Below are positions 15,362-24,657 of a DNA stretch of 32,395 nucleotides, piece by piece. How positions within the stretch are numbered: position 1 is the first letter of the stretch; the number at the start of each line of letters is the position of its first letter. This DNA is from Chryseosolibacter sp035628595 (lineage in GTDB: Bacteria > Bacteroidota > Bacteroidia > Cytophagales > Cyclobacteriaceae): NCBI GenBank assembly GCA_035628595.1, contig DASPJN010000026.1, forward strand, positions 1-32,395, in the 5' to 3' direction. Position numbers and translations under genes: made by a program. A model generated the notes under the pieces. It did not search any database, had not been told where the DNA came from, and was given only the letters and a program-made list of their open reading frames with translations.

Positions 15362-17614
15362 TTATTTCTTATTCTTGTTCAAACGAGCCGTAACCGGCGT
15401 TCTTGAATTCATTTCCGGGTGATAAACGCTTTCTGCGTTCATGTAAACCTTATCGCGATCAAGCGTCATTTTTTTGGTACGCTGCTGCTGAAAAATATCC
15501 ATCTGGTCATCGTAGTGACGGTTGCCTTTCACATTAGAAGCTCCATAAGCATTGATTGTCTCAATCTCCGGTCCATTTTTGGTGAACTTGATCAAACCAA
15601 TATAGCATTCTCCCAATACGCCGTTCACACGGCCGTCTTCTGTTGGAACTGAGTACATCGCAGCAAGCACATCGGGAAGGCCAGGCAGTGGCAGAGACTT
15701 ATCTCCTCTTGCAAGACGTTGATATTGTCCTAAGGTGACATTTGTCGTTCCGAAGTGGCGAAGCAGATGATCCTTGATGTGATGCAGGATCTTGATGCAA
15801 AGTTCTTCTGACACATATTTGAATGATTCGTCCTTTTGATAAATGTCGGCAACGTAGTAAAAGAAAATACCAAACATCGCTGCTCCCACACTTTCTATAT
15901 TTCCTTTGCGATCCCATGCTTTCAGTGTCCTGATAACGTCAGCCACTTCCGGGTTAGCGCTTTCATCGATCATAAAAAGCGTGTCAATGTTCACTGGAAA
16001 ATGAAGTGTTTCCGGAAGTTTTAAATCATATTTGATTGCTTTAAACTCTTCATAGCTGATCTTTTCGTTTCCAGCGAGCAATTCCTTTACGCGGACGCTT
16101 CGGTTATTTTGGTGAGACTCAAACCCCATTGTGAAATCGTAATCCTCCTGTCGGATATTATGTTTCTCTGATGTAGCATCGAACACCGAGTGATTGGTAT
16201 TATAAACATATCCTGAAGGGGGATTCAACACCTGCGGGAGATCTTCCAAAGGATGAATGTCAGTCCATAGTGTGCGTGAAGTATTGCCGGGCAACGTACC
16301 TTTCCAATCGTAGTCTGGATTCCTTACCGGGATCCTTCCATTACTCAGATAATAAATTGTATCAAAGCGGTCAGCATAAACGATGTTGTACCCAGGGTGG
16401 CTTTCCATCTTCAGTGCTGAATGAAACTCTGAAAAGTTTGAAGATTTGTTCATTCGATACCATTGTTCGAGCGCGCGTATGTCCATAATAGCGGCAGTTC
16501 TGATGGAGAATACGCCACGGGCTGTAATCATCGTCGGGCCGTAGATACTCCAATGTATTTTCTTACGTGTATGAAAATTGAATCCGGGAACCTTCACCTT
16601 TAGTTTGACGGTAGACTCTTCAAGCGTATACCATTTGCCGTCGACTCTGTATTGTAATTCATTTTCCGGATGCATTTCCAGTTGATACACATCAAGCTTA
16701 TCGGGATGATTCACAGTGTGCGTCCACGCGATGTTCTGATTGACGCCCGTAAAAATCACTGGCGCGCCCGGAAATAATGTTCCGATTATATTCCAGCCCT
16801 CACGACTGCTAAGATGTGCTTCATACCACGCCACCTGTCCCTCAAGGGGATGATGCGTGTTGATCGCCAGGTATACATTGCCGTCTTCAGTGATCTTTGA
16901 ATTGAATGCGAAAGCGTTGGAACCTTCACCATCAAATTCAGCAAGCGGCGTCTTTCCATTGTAAATGCTTTTCAATGCAGCGTCCGCGCCACAACCGATC
17001 GCCAGTTGTATAATAGAGTAAGCGATCAGGTCCTCAGGAACAAGCGGAAACGACTTTTTAATAAGAACATCCTTTGGATGCGCGTATGCATAGGCGTTAA
17101 ACCCATCGCAATAACCTTGCAGCACAGCTTTAAAATCGTCTGATATATCTGTGTCGTACTTTTCATTTACCAGTTCGCGAATGCGTAATAAGTGAACCGC
17201 ATAGTCTACCAATGCTCCGTCGCGACCTGTGTACTGTCCAAGCATTGCCTTGCTTGCCAGGAAACATTTCTGGATTGTTTCAAAATCATCTTCAGCATGC
17301 GCCCACGCGAGCCCGTACGCAACCTCCGCATCTGTTTGAGCAAAGATGTGTGGAACGCCGTACCCATCGCGAACGATATTGATAGATGACGGATCAATTT
17401 GAAGAACAGAAGGATTTACTTCTGAATCGCTGAGCTGACGCGCGAAGGCTTTACGTTGCGCTTTGAAAGACTCGGGTTTATTGTCTCTGTTTTTTCTTGG
17501 TTTTGTTTGATCGTCATTCAGTGTTTCGGATCTTAGAATCATCGGCTGCATACCGTTCGAAAAATCGGGCAATAAACAACACAACAGCACCAGCGCAGCG
17601 CATACCTTTTTCAT
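15362..17614 (-). CDS. Penicillin acylase family protein (Ntn hydrolase)
   Basis: 750 residues with a signal peptide (about 1-20). An alpha-chain-like part (IVRDGYGVPHIFAQTDAEVAYGLAWAHAEDD, 80-110) is followed by the autoprocessing site: Gly231-Ser232 in DGEGSNAFAF, where Ser232 would become the N-terminal nucleophile of the beta chain. Further family features are NTHHPL, GxxFPGAPVIFTGVNQNIAWTHTVN, and MIDIRALEQWYRM-like helices (DIRALEQWYRMNKSSNF). Known of the family: Ser N-terminal nucleophile hydrolases cleaving penicillin G, acyl-homoserine lactones or related amides in the periplasm. The length fits, and in many members the motif after the Ser is SNxW; here it is SNAF. The real substrate (AHL, antibiotic or another amide) cannot be told from sequence. 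Flanked by two unrelated minus-strand units. Confidence 0.9.
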   Translation of the reverse strand: MKKVCAALVLLCCLLPDFSNGMQPMILRSETLNDDQTKPRKNRDNKPESFKAQRKAFARQLSDSEVNPSVLQIDPSSINIVRDGYGVPHIFAQTDAEVAYGLAWAHAEDDFETIQKCFLASKAMLGQYTGRDGALVDYAVHLLRIRELVNEKYDTDISDDFKAVLQGYCDGFNAYAYAHPKDVLIKKSFPLVPEDLIAYSIIQLAIGCGADAALKSIYNGKTPLAEFDGEGSNAFAFNSKITEDGNVYLAINTHHPLEGQVAWYEAHLSSREGWNIIGTLFPGAPVIFTGVNQNIAWTHTVNHPDKLDVYQLEMHPENELQYRVDGKWYTLEESTVKLKVKVPGFNFHTRKKIHWSIYGPTMITARGVFSIRTAAIMDIRALEQWYRMNKSSNFSEFHSALKMESHPGYNIVYADRFDTIYYLSNGRIPVRNPDYDWKGTLPGNTSRTLWTDIHPLEDLPQVLNPPSGYVYNTNHSVFDATSEKHNIRQEDYDFTMGFESHQNNRSVRVKELLAGNEKISYEEFKAIKYDLKLPETLHFPVNIDTLFMIDESANPEVADVIRTLKAWDRKGNIESVGAAMFGIFFYYVADIYQKDESFKYVSEELCIKILHHIKDHLLRHFGTTNVTLGQYQRLARGDKSLPLPGLPDVLAAMYSVPTEDGRVNGVLGECYIGLIKFTKNGPEIETINAYGASNVKGNRHYDDQMDIFQQQRTKKMTLDRDKVYMNAESVYHPEMNSRTPVTARLNKNKK

Positions 17615-17702
17615 AACGACAACTCGTTAAAGATTTGGAAATAATTTCGGGAAGTGGACGCTATTAATCCGGGGTGATTATGAGGCGGGTCTGCCAGTCC
17701 AA

Positions 17703-17754
17703 CTATCCATGTATACAGAAATAAAAAGGTATGCCGGCTTTATTGTATGGATAG
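17703..17754. repeat. Inverted repeat with 8-bp perfect arms
   Basis: CTATCCAT (17703-17710) and ATGGATAG (17747-17754), each followed or preceded by TACA/TGTA, enclose a T/A-rich loop. TATGCCGG occurs twice nearby (17730-17737 and about 17756). It lies between the metallophosphatase stop and the penicillin acylase start. It has no proper T-run for a terminator, and I cannot assign a function. Confidence 0.35.
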
Positions 17755-17809
17755 CTATGCCGGTTTTCAGGGAATCTGTTTCTATAAATAACACGCTGAA
17801 CAGTTAAGC

Positions 17810-18751
17810 TCAGGCATCGCGCCATGGCCCGACCTTTTCCAGCAAAGCGGTATGGCCGGTTACTTTTCGTTTCTCGTCAAAGTAAACATCGATACGACCA
17901 AGACGAATTCCACCGTGGCCCGTTTGCGCGATGAGTACCTGTTTTTCGCGACGATTCAGTTTTACGTCTGGTTGATCAAGAAAATGATGAGAATGACCTC
18001 CTAATATAATATCGACGTTTTCGGTGAGCGTTGCCAACCGGATATCATTCATGTAGTCAGGATTTCTGAATTGGTATCCAATATGTGACAGACAGATCAC
18101 AAGATCGCAACGGTGATCATTGCGGAGTTTGCGCGCCATATCTAATGACGTTTCCACCGGATCCAGATATTTTGTTTCTGCGGAGAGTTTCGGTAACACC
18201 AGATCTTGCAATTTCACCCCGATCCCAAAAACACCGATTCTTAAGCCGTCGCGTTCAAAAACACGGAAAGGCTCGGTTCGGCCTTCAAGTATCGTGTTGG
18301 TAAAATCGTAGTTTGAGCAAAGGAATGGGAATCGTGCTTCGGGGAGGTTTGCAAGGAAACCCTCGAGGCCGAGATCGAAATCATGATTTCCCATAGTCGC
18401 GGCATCATAACCCATCTGCGACATAAGCTTGATTTCAAGAGATCCCTTGAAAACGTTAAAGTAAGGTGTGCCCTGGTAAATATCTCCGCTATCGAGAAGC
18501 AACACGTTCTTTTCCGCGGTCCTGATTTTATTGATCAATGCCGCGCGCCGGGCTACTCCCCCCTGTCCTGCATAGTTCGGATCGTTATCAGGGAACGGGT
18601 CAATTCTACTGTGTGTGTCATTGGTATGAAGAATCGTTAGTTTCTTTCCCTCAGTTTTTCCAAATAAAAACCCTGGCATTGTTGCCATCGCGCCGATCGC
18701 CCCGGCCTGAATCAGAAATTTCCTGCGATTACTTTTTGATCCGATGTTCAT
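17810..18751 (-). CDS. Tat-exported metallophosphatase, N-terminal half of a 5'-nucleotidase
   Basis: 313 residues. The N-terminus SKSNRRKFLIQAGAIGA is a twin-arginine signal (Arg9-Arg10). The calcineurin-like metallophosphatase motifs are all there: LHTNDTHS (41-48), LLDSGD (85-90), GNHDFD (121-126), SHIGY and GGHSHHF. In UshA-type 5'-nucleotidases this domain holds the two metal ions, while substrate specificity is given by a C-terminal domain that is missing here. That domain is encoded by the upstream gene, whose end overlaps this start by 23 bases. The pair probably makes a two-subunit periplasmic nucleotidase (inference from the coupling). Hydrolysis of nucleotides or UDP-sugars is the likely reaction. 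Confidence 0.92.
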   Translation of the reverse strand: MNIGSKSNRRKFLIQAGAIGAMATMPGFLFGKTEGKKLTILHTNDTHSRIDPFPDNDPNYAGQGGVARRAALINKIRTAEKNVLLLDSGDIYQGTPYFNVFKGSLEIKLMSQMGYDAATMGNHDFDLGLEGFLANLPEARFPFLCSNYDFTNTILEGRTEPFRVFERDGLRIGVFGIGVKLQDLVLPKLSAETKYLDPVETSLDMARKLRNDHRCDLVICLSHIGYQFRNPDYMNDIRLATLTENVDIILGGHSHHFLDQPDVKLNRREKQVLIAQTGHGGIRLGRIDVYFDEKRKVTGHTALLEKVGPWRDA

Positions 18752-19502
18752 AATCCGGTTTTATAGTATCCCCATTATGTTGCATTTCAGTCAAAGCATT
18801 GATAAGCGCATCGCGGAACAATAGTTCAATCGGATGCGCCTCTTTCACTTCATTAAAAAATGGCATGTTATCTCCGCCGGTAGCGTGGTAGCTGCTGATG
18901 GCAACAAAATAACTTTGGAGTGAATCGTAAGATTTGCCAGCAATTAACACATCCGATGCTTTGCCATCTTTGATGCTCATCGAGATCCCGGCTACAGGAT
19001 TACTATCGGAAGCGGCCAGGTAACGGAACAGATCCGCCATTACACCGTGATCAAGTTTCACAAGAACAAAGTAATTATCGAAGGGCATGAGTTCGTACAC
19101 GTTCCCCAAGGTTACTGTTCCCTGCGGCAACGAGCCACGAACACTCCCACAGGTTGATAAAAAAAAATCCGGTTTGATTCTCGTTTCGCGCATAAACGCT
19201 TCCGTTGATTCTTTAAACCAAACATCAGCAATAAAATTAACCAACGCCGTTTGTTCAGCAGATGGTGCATTTCCACAAACCGGACGCACCAAACGCGACG
19301 AAGAATACGCAAGCGGTGCACTCATTGATTGGTCCAGACTATCGCGATACGGTGCGATCATACGTTCAAAGGCGGGTTCGCCTCCGCCCTGTTCCGCGCT
19401 AAGCGCATACTGTTGGGATCGGTAAGTTATTCCGGAGGGAGTGCATGTAATGAGAAATAATGCTGACCATGAAATCAATAACGCCAGGTATCTACGATCC
19501 AT
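18729..19502 (-). CDS. Lipoprotein 5'-nucleotidase C-terminal (substrate-binding) domain
   Basis: 257 residues. The N-terminus ends in a lipobox (LFLITC, Cys20), so the protein should be lipid-anchored. The rest matches the 5'-nucleotidase C-terminal domain: a SSSRLVRPVCGNAPSAEQTALVNFIADV helix, DFFLSTCGSVRGSLPQGTVTLGNVYELMPFDN (the family's G-x-R-x..G-x(2)T..PF-N pattern), and YFVAISSYHATGGDNMPFF, which lines the nucleotide pocket in UshA. It lacks any metallophosphatase motif, which the overlapping downstream gene supplies. Gene order is reversed relative to the domain order of the one-chain enzyme. The extra Cys pair is present in other Bacteroidota members by memory. Confidence 0.9.
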   Translation of the reverse strand: MDRRYLALLISWSALFLITCTPSGITYRSQQYALSAEQGGGEPAFERMIAPYRDSLDQSMSAPLAYSSSRLVRPVCGNAPSAEQTALVNFIADVWFKESTEAFMRETRIKPDFFLSTCGSVRGSLPQGTVTLGNVYELMPFDNYFVLVKLDHGVMADLFRYLAASDSNPVAGISMSIKDGKASDVLIAGKSYDSLQSYFVAISSYHATGGDNMPFFNEVKEAHPIELLFRDALINALTEMQHNGDTIKPDYEHRIKK

Positions 19503-19783
19503 TGGACAAAGATATTGCTTCGGCCTGCGATTTCATAGCAAAAAAAACACCTGCTGGAGCATCCATTCGGAATTTCATTTGCTCTTGGGTAAGTACAACA
19601 ATATGATATTAGTGATGCGTCTGGCGAAAGAGTTATAAAAATTCGTCGGGACCTCTATACCCCCGTGACTATCGTTTGTACAGCAGCGACTATCAATGTT
19701 ACATTAACGTTAAATCCATTCGCTATTTACAACCAATTTTAAAATTATGCGTTTGAATAGTCAGTGCCCGTAACTCCACTTTT

Positions 19784-20644
19784 ATGCATTTCGAACAGAG
19801 CCTTCCAACACCTTCTGCCCTCGCCGACCGTGTAAAGAAAAAAGCAGAAACCAGTGAACACACTCCCGTTGACGATGAAAATAAGTCATGGGATGATATC
19901 GTGTTCGAGGGACGCAACAAAGAATATGGCGCTTACGTCGTGCGTAAAGGTTACGCCGTCAACATGGCGACCGCATTGCTATCAACCTTGGTACTGGTCG
20001 CAATCTTACTCTCATATTCGACCATTGTTTCATTTTTTTCAGACAACCAGGAAGTTGCGCAACCTCCATTGCGAAAACTCGTTTATACAGAATTATCGAC
20101 GCCCCCACCAATTGACAAGCCGAAGCCGCCACCACCGCAGATTCAATTACCGCGATTGCAAAAAGTCATCAAGTTCGTCCCACCAAAAATTGTGAAGGAA
20201 CAGATCCAGGAAGAAGTACCAACCATTGAGGAGATCAAACAGAATGAGGTCGCCGCCACCGCCATTGAAGGACCGGTACAAGTAGCGTTTGACGAGCCAG
20301 TTGAAGAAGTGGTCATCGAAGATGAAAATGAGCTTTTTACAGTCGTTGAACAGAACCCTGAATTTGAAGGTGGTTACAACGCGATGATGGAGTTCGTAAA
20401 AGCGAACATGAAGTATCCTGCAAATGCGCGGCGATTACAAATCGAAGGAACAGTGTATGTTGGTTTTATTGTCGGTAAAGACGGAACGATCAGCGACGTG
20501 AGTGTGCTACGTGGTATCATGACTGAATGCGACAACGAAGCTGTGCGTGTTGTAAAGATGATGCCGAAATGGAAACCGGGTAGACAAAACGGCCGGAATG
20601 TAAATGTCCGTTTTACATTGCCGTTGAAGTTCAAGCTCGGATAA
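19784..20644 (+). CDS. TonB-family energy transducer
   Basis: 286 residues: a cytoplasmic N-terminus with DDIVFEGRNKEYGAYVVRK (34-55, typical of Bacteroidota TonB), one membrane helix about 60-85, a Pro/Lys linker (PPPIDKPKPPPPQ, 107-119), an acidic stretch, and a TonB C-terminal domain about 197-285 with FEGGYNAMMEFVKANMKYPANARR and the final FTLPLKFKLG. It would couple the inner-membrane proton force (through ExbB/ExbD, not in this window) to outer-membrane receptors. It stands alone; the next gene begins 63 bases downstream on the same strand. The 281 bases before it hold no gene and no clear promoter to my eye. Confidence 0.93.
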   Translation: MHFEQSLPTPSALADRVKKKAETSEHTPVDDENKSWDDIVFEGRNKEYGAYVVRKGYAVNMATALLSTLVLVAILLSYSTIVSFFSDNQEVAQPPLRKLVYTELSTPPPIDKPKPPPPQIQLPRLQKVIKFVPPKIVKEQIQEEVPTIEEIKQNEVAATAIEGPVQVAFDEPVEEVVIEDENELFTVVEQNPEFEGGYNAMMEFVKANMKYPANARRLQIEGTVYVGFIVGKDGTISDVSVLRGIMTECDNEAVRVVKMMPKWKPGRQNGRNVNVRFTLPLKFKLG

Positions 20645-20707
20645 AATTCTTTCGCTCTTTTTGTCATACATCCGTTCAACGAATTTTGTATCTTCGGCAT
20701 ACCCGCT

Positions 20708-22216
20708 ATGCCAAAATTATTTGTAGTACTCTCCGCTGCTCTTCTCTTCGTAACGGCGTATCCGTTTGATGCTATCGCCCAGGAATGCCAATCATCCATT
20801 TCTGTCAAGCTTGAAAATATTCGGGGTGGAGTTTATGCTGGAAAGGAAGTGATTCTCAAAAGCCGTGTGGATGGAACCACCTTCAGCACGAAAACCGGGT
20901 CCGATGGAATTGCCGAACTGACAGTTCCATGTAATGAGCTTTTCGATGTTTCCATTAGCAACTATACACGAAAGGTCGAGATCATTTCCCCGATGAGCGG
21001 TAAAATCACACAGACCTTGTCTTATGCACCCGACATGGTGGAGAAGCAGAAGTTGATGACGATGACTACGTCTGAGATCGAGACCGTCGATAATTTTTTC
21101 AAGTCTCTTCCCGATACCATTTTCCTGAAAACATCGGTGATGCCCCCGCCAGTAAAACAGGATCTTTACTCCTGGGTTGTTATTTCACTGAAGGATCTGA
21201 CTGGGGCTCCGCTCAGAAATGAAACGATGACAATCACTGGAAGAGCGCGAAATAAATCAATCAAAGGTGCAACTGACAAATCCGGCAGACTTTTGTGTTA
21301 TCTCCCGAAAGGAGACGCTTACGATATCGGTTTTAAACATCACCCGCGTTACTATTATACTGATTGCGCATACACGAAAGGCACTTCGGATATTAAGCTC
21401 AATTTTAGTTACATCGGAACAAAAGAAATGGAACGAAGGCTGAAGGAGGAACATGAAAGAATTGTAGCAGAAGAAACCAGATTGCGCCGTGAGAAAGAAG
21501 CTTTTGAGAAGCGATGCGAGGCGCTTGGACTTTCGAAGGAGGAATGCCACAAACGGGAGATCGAGCGTTACAAGACCGGCGAGATACCATTTGAAGATAC
21601 AGTCATTCATGTAGTCATGAAACGGAACAATTGGCAGAAAAAACTCATCGTTTGCGATGTCACAGGATCAATGTCGCCGTACGTCGCGCAGTTGTCAGCC
21701 TGGTATCAGCTTAATCTCCTGCGTGAAAAGACTGCGACCTTCGTATTTTTTAATGATGGCGACAATATGCCCGACAACAAAAAGATCATCGGCAAAACGG
21801 GAGGCATTTATTACAGTCGCGCAACGACTGCTGATAGTCTCAACGTTCTGATGAGCAAAGCGCAGGCACGCGGTTCTGGTGGTGATGCACCGGAGAATAA
21901 TATGGAAGCCTTGCTTTTCGCGATCGCGAAAGCAAAGGAGTTCGATCATGTGATCATGATTGCAGACAACCACGCACCCGTTAAAGATATCCGGTTGCTC
22001 ACGCACTTAAACGTTCCCGTGCATATCATTCTTTGCGGCACTGGAGGAGCCGTGATAGAACCGGATTACCTGCAAATTGCCTGGAAGACGAAAGGAAGCG
22101 TGCACACCATAGAAGACGACATCTACACCCTTGCCCGATTGTCTGAAGGACAGGAAGTAAATGTCCAGGGTATCAAATACAAAATCATGGGCGGCGAGTT
22201 CATTGCCGTGAATTAA
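20708..22216 (+). CDS. Secreted protein with Ig-like domains, coiled coil and VWA domain
   Basis: 502 residues with a signal peptide (cleavage near AIAQ, 24). Two repeat-like beta domains follow (about 28-105 and 150-235), the second with LKDLTGAPLRNETMTITG and ATDKSGRLLCYLP, as in carboxypeptidase-regulatory/Ig folds. A charged coiled coil (236-290, KEEHERIVAEETRLRREKEAF) leads to a von Willebrand factor A domain from about 308. Its metal-ion site is DVTGSMS (Asp317, Thr319, Ser321), with GSGGDAPENN giving the later acidic ligand. There is no C-terminal membrane helix and no T9SS tail, so it is probably periplasmic. VWA domains bind protein partners through Mg2+; the partner is not evident. 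It follows tonB by 63 bases and may share its transcript. Confidence 0.8.
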   Translation: MPKLFVVLSAALLFVTAYPFDAIAQECQSSISVKLENIRGGVYAGKEVILKSRVDGTTFSTKTGSDGIAELTVPCNELFDVSISNYTRKVEIISPMSGKITQTLSYAPDMVEKQKLMTMTTSEIETVDNFFKSLPDTIFLKTSVMPPPVKQDLYSWVVISLKDLTGAPLRNETMTITGRARNKSIKGATDKSGRLLCYLPKGDAYDIGFKHHPRYYYTDCAYTKGTSDIKLNFSYIGTKEMERRLKEEHERIVAEETRLRREKEAFEKRCEALGLSKEECHKREIERYKTGEIPFEDTVIHVVMKRNNWQKKLIVCDVTGSMSPYVAQLSAWYQLNLLREKTATFVFFNDGDNMPDNKKIIGKTGGIYYSRATTADSLNVLMSKAQARGSGGDAPENNMEALLFAIAKAKEFDHVIMIADNHAPVKDIRLLTHLNVPVHIILCGTGGAVIEPDYLQIAWKTKGSVHTIEDDIYTLARLSEGQEVNVQGIKYKIMGGEFIAVN

Positions 22217-22240
22217 ATGCTTTGAGTCAACGCCATCTGA

Positions 22241-22810
22241 TCAATCGAGATCATCGTCTTCAACTGAATTTATTTCGACTGGGTTTCCCCGTCTGTCGAA
22301 ACGATACCGGCGCGTCTTGTCATCGGTATTGATGTCGAGGTAATACTCGTTTGTCCTTGGGTCAAGGAACATATCTGAGGCTTCCCAACCACGGTACATT
22401 GGGTCTTGCAGCGCATCAATCATCGTATTAGGAATCTGATTCCGCTCCAATCTGATGAGATCCTCATTATAATCAACGCGGTCATCACTCACTGAAGGCG
22501 TGACCACATTTGACGGCGTTGGAGATGTTGATGGACGTGTAAGATGGTAATCGTTGTACGGCTCATCAACTGTTGGCTCCGTTCCAGTCGGCTGCGTTGT
22601 CTGGCTACCAAAAGGATTACTTGTTTTCAATTGCCCAGGCTCCTGCACCGGCGAGGTTTGCCCAGGCATTGGATTGGTTCGATGCACGCCTGTCGAATTA
22701 TCTGGATTCGATAAACGTGTTCCTGTTGTGCTTCGTGGCGTCGTTGTTTGCTGCGCGTACACAACACCAGCAACAAGTAAACAGGCAGCAACTATACTTA
22801 CTCTTTTCAT
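22241..22810 (-). CDS. Secreted Pro/Thr/Ser-rich hypothetical protein
   Basis: 189 residues. A signal peptide (1-19, ending VYAQ) precedes a low-complexity linker rich in Pro, Thr, Ser and Gln (20-105), then a small folded end (about 110-189): LERNQIPNTMIDALQDPMYRGWEASDMFLDPRTN and the strand pair EYYLDIN, TRRYRFDRRGNPVEI. The end resembles the repeat of PepSY-like/DUF2874 periplasmic proteins, but only one unit is seen. Convergent with the VWA gene (24 bases between stops). Function unknown. Confidence 0.7.
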   Translation of the reverse strand: MKRVSIVAACLLVAGVVYAQQTTTPRSTTGTRLSNPDNSTGVHRTNPMPGQTSPVQEPGQLKTSNPFGSQTTQPTGTEPTVDEPYNDYHLTRPSTSPTPSNVVTPSVSDDRVDYNEDLIRLERNQIPNTMIDALQDPMYRGWEASDMFLDPRTNEYYLDINTDDKTRRYRFDRRGNPVEINSVEDDDLD

Positions 22811-22917
22811 ACTCGTGGACTTTAGATAGAGTGTATCAATAAAGAAATTGTACCATCCGGCAGCACAATGAACTTTGCCCTGACTGTCGCTGTTTGAAAA
22901 ACGACTACTTTGCTTTT

Positions 22918-23958
22918 ATGGAACTTGGAGTATACACGTTCGCTGAAGTTGGTACAGACCCTGTTACAGGCTCGTTGCTGGATCCGCACAAGCGACTTAA
23001 AAATCTTATTGAAGAAGCCGAGGTAGCCGATCAGGCTGGACTCAACGTCTTTGCGGTTGGCGAACATCATCGACCAGATTATGCAGTATCGTCACCGGCA
23101 ACTGTTTTAGCGGCAGCGGCAGTGAAAACGAAGAACATCAGGCTGTCGAGTGCTGTTACCGTTCTTAGCTCTGACGATCCCGTGCGCGTTTATCAACAAT
23201 TCGCAACGGTCGATCTACTGTCAGATGGCCGGGCAGAAATTATGGCGGGTCGTGGTTCCTTTATTGAATCGTTTCCATTATTCGGATATGACCTTAATCT
23301 GTACGACGAATTATTCGCTGAAAAACTTTCGCTCCTCCTGAAAATAAATGAGGAAGAAAAAATACAATGGACGGGCAATCACCGTCCTTCAATCGACAAG
23401 CTTGGCGTTTATCCGCGCGCGCTCCAGAAAAAGTTACCAGTTTGGATCGCCATCGGAGGAACACCTGCATCAATAGTCCGGGCAGCAAATCTCGGCCTAC
23501 CGCTGGCGCTTGCCATTATTGGTGGCTCACCTCAACAATTTCAGCCGCATATTAAATACTATCGCGATTTATGGACAGAAGCAGGAAATGATCCTGTGAA
23601 GTTACAAGTAGGGATAAACTCGCATACTTTCATTGGCGAGACATCTAAGCATGCACGCGATATCTTTTATCCTGGTTATGCTCAAGTGATGTCACGGATC
23701 GGAAAAGAAAGAGGATGGTCGCCCATGACAAAGGAGCATTATGAACAGATGTGCACCAAACATGGTGCATTGCTTGTTGGAAGCCCGGAAGAAGTGACCG
23801 ATAAAATCTTATATGAGCATGAGCTTTTTGGCCACACGCGATTCCTCGCGCAGATGACCGTAGGGCCAATCGAACATAAGCACGTGCTTCGCTCGATTGA
23901 GCTTTTCGGGGAAAAGGTGGCACCGGCAGTGCGGAAAGCCATTGGTGTAAAATCGTGA
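22918..23958 (+). CDS. LLM-class flavin-dependent oxidoreductase
   Basis: 346 residues from the ATG at 22918, giving MELGVYTFAEVGTD; a TTG at 22894 would add eight residues and is unlikely. Bacterial-luciferase-like TIM barrel: AEVADQAGLNVFAVGEHHRPDYAVSSPATVLAAAA, IRLSSAVTVLSSDDPVRVYQQFATVDLLSDGRAEIMAGRG, and a later GSPEEVTDKI. The VGEHHRPDYAVSSP and RGSFIESFPLFGYDL motifs mark the subgroup often annotated as luciferase-like monooxygenases without known substrate in Bacteroidota. It would use FMN (or F420 in other phyla) and reduced flavin to oxidise an organic substrate in the cytoplasm. A DUF3267 gene follows on the same strand, 60-96 bases away depending on its start. Confidence 0.9.
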   Translation: MELGVYTFAEVGTDPVTGSLLDPHKRLKNLIEEAEVADQAGLNVFAVGEHHRPDYAVSSPATVLAAAAVKTKNIRLSSAVTVLSSDDPVRVYQQFATVDLLSDGRAEIMAGRGSFIESFPLFGYDLNLYDELFAEKLSLLLKINEEEKIQWTGNHRPSIDKLGVYPRALQKKLPVWIAIGGTPASIVRAANLGLPLALAIIGGSPQQFQPHIKYYRDLWTEAGNDPVKLQVGINSHTFIGETSKHARDIFYPGYAQVMSRIGKERGWSPMTKEHYEQMCTKHGALLVGSPEEVTDKILYEHELFGHTRFLAQMTVGPIEHKHVLRSIELFGEKVAPAVRKAIGVKS

Positions 23959-24054
23959 GACGTCTGTAATTCTTTGTTTTGGGTAACGACCAACCTGGGA
24001 AATATCAGACAACCTATTATGGAACAAACTGATCTGCTGAAAGAGGAAATAACC

Positions 24055-24597
24055 ATGACTGAGCGTGAAGCAAATATGAAAGCGCTTCTGCTTATATTCC
24101 CGATCATGACGCTTATTCTTACCCCTTATCTTGCGCTGCATTTGGACTCGTTCACTACAGAATCGACCAAAGCGTGGCTGGATACGTGGGGCGGATGGAA
24201 AGGGATTATCAGTATGCTGGCTATTCTCATTAGCGGAATAATTGCACACGAACTTATTCATGGAATTACTTTTGCGCTTTTTGCGCGTGAGGGATTTCGT
24301 TCTATACGCTTTGGTATCCTGATGAAATCAATGACGCCATATTGCCATTGCAAGGAGCCGCTTACTGCAACACAATATCGCATCAGCACTATCATGCCAG
24401 CTATTGTATTGGGAATTATCCCGGCATTAATAGGAATCTACAATGGCAGCGCAGGACTCTTATTGTTTGGGCTGTTCTTCACCATTGCGGCAGGCGGCGA
24501 CTTTCTTATTCTCTATCTTTTGCGAAAACAGCCCACAAACGTTCTCATACAGGATCATCCGGAAAAAATCGGATGCTTTGTATTTAAGAATGTATAA
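24055..24597 (+). CDS. DUF3267 membrane protein with HExxH-type motif
   Basis: 180 residues from the ATG at 24055, chosen because AAAGAGGA lies 8 bases before it; an ATG at 24019 (12 more residues) is the alternative and a TTG at 23974 is unlikely. Four to five hydrophobic segments are seen, with the motif AHELIHGITFALFA at the end of the second. DUF3267 proteins are putative membrane zinc metalloproteases of the site-2 type, and HELIH fits HExxH. A YCHCKEPLTATQYRI segment follows in the usual place. The final residues include DHPEKIGCFVF, also typical. Substrate unknown. Confidence 0.85.
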   Translation: MTEREANMKALLLIFPIMTLILTPYLALHLDSFTTESTKAWLDTWGGWKGIISMLAILISGIIAHELIHGITFALFAREGFRSIRFGILMKSMTPYCHCKEPLTATQYRISTIMPAIVLGIIPALIGIYNGSAGLLLFGLFFTIAAGGDFLILYLLRKQPTNVLIQDHPEKIGCFVFKNV

Positions 24598-24657
24598 TCA
24601 CTCCGTTTCATTCGAAGTATTGTTTTCGGCTCTGCTAAGTTAGAATTGCTATATTCG

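Noticed and set aside
17703..17754. Inverted repeat read as a terminator of the metallophosphatase
   Set aside because: No T-run follows the stem on the minus strand and the loop is long; listed only as an inverted repeat.
19503..19783. Gene-free stretch before tonB examined for promoter or RNA
   Set aside because: No TAnnTTTG element at a sensible distance and no convincing structure.
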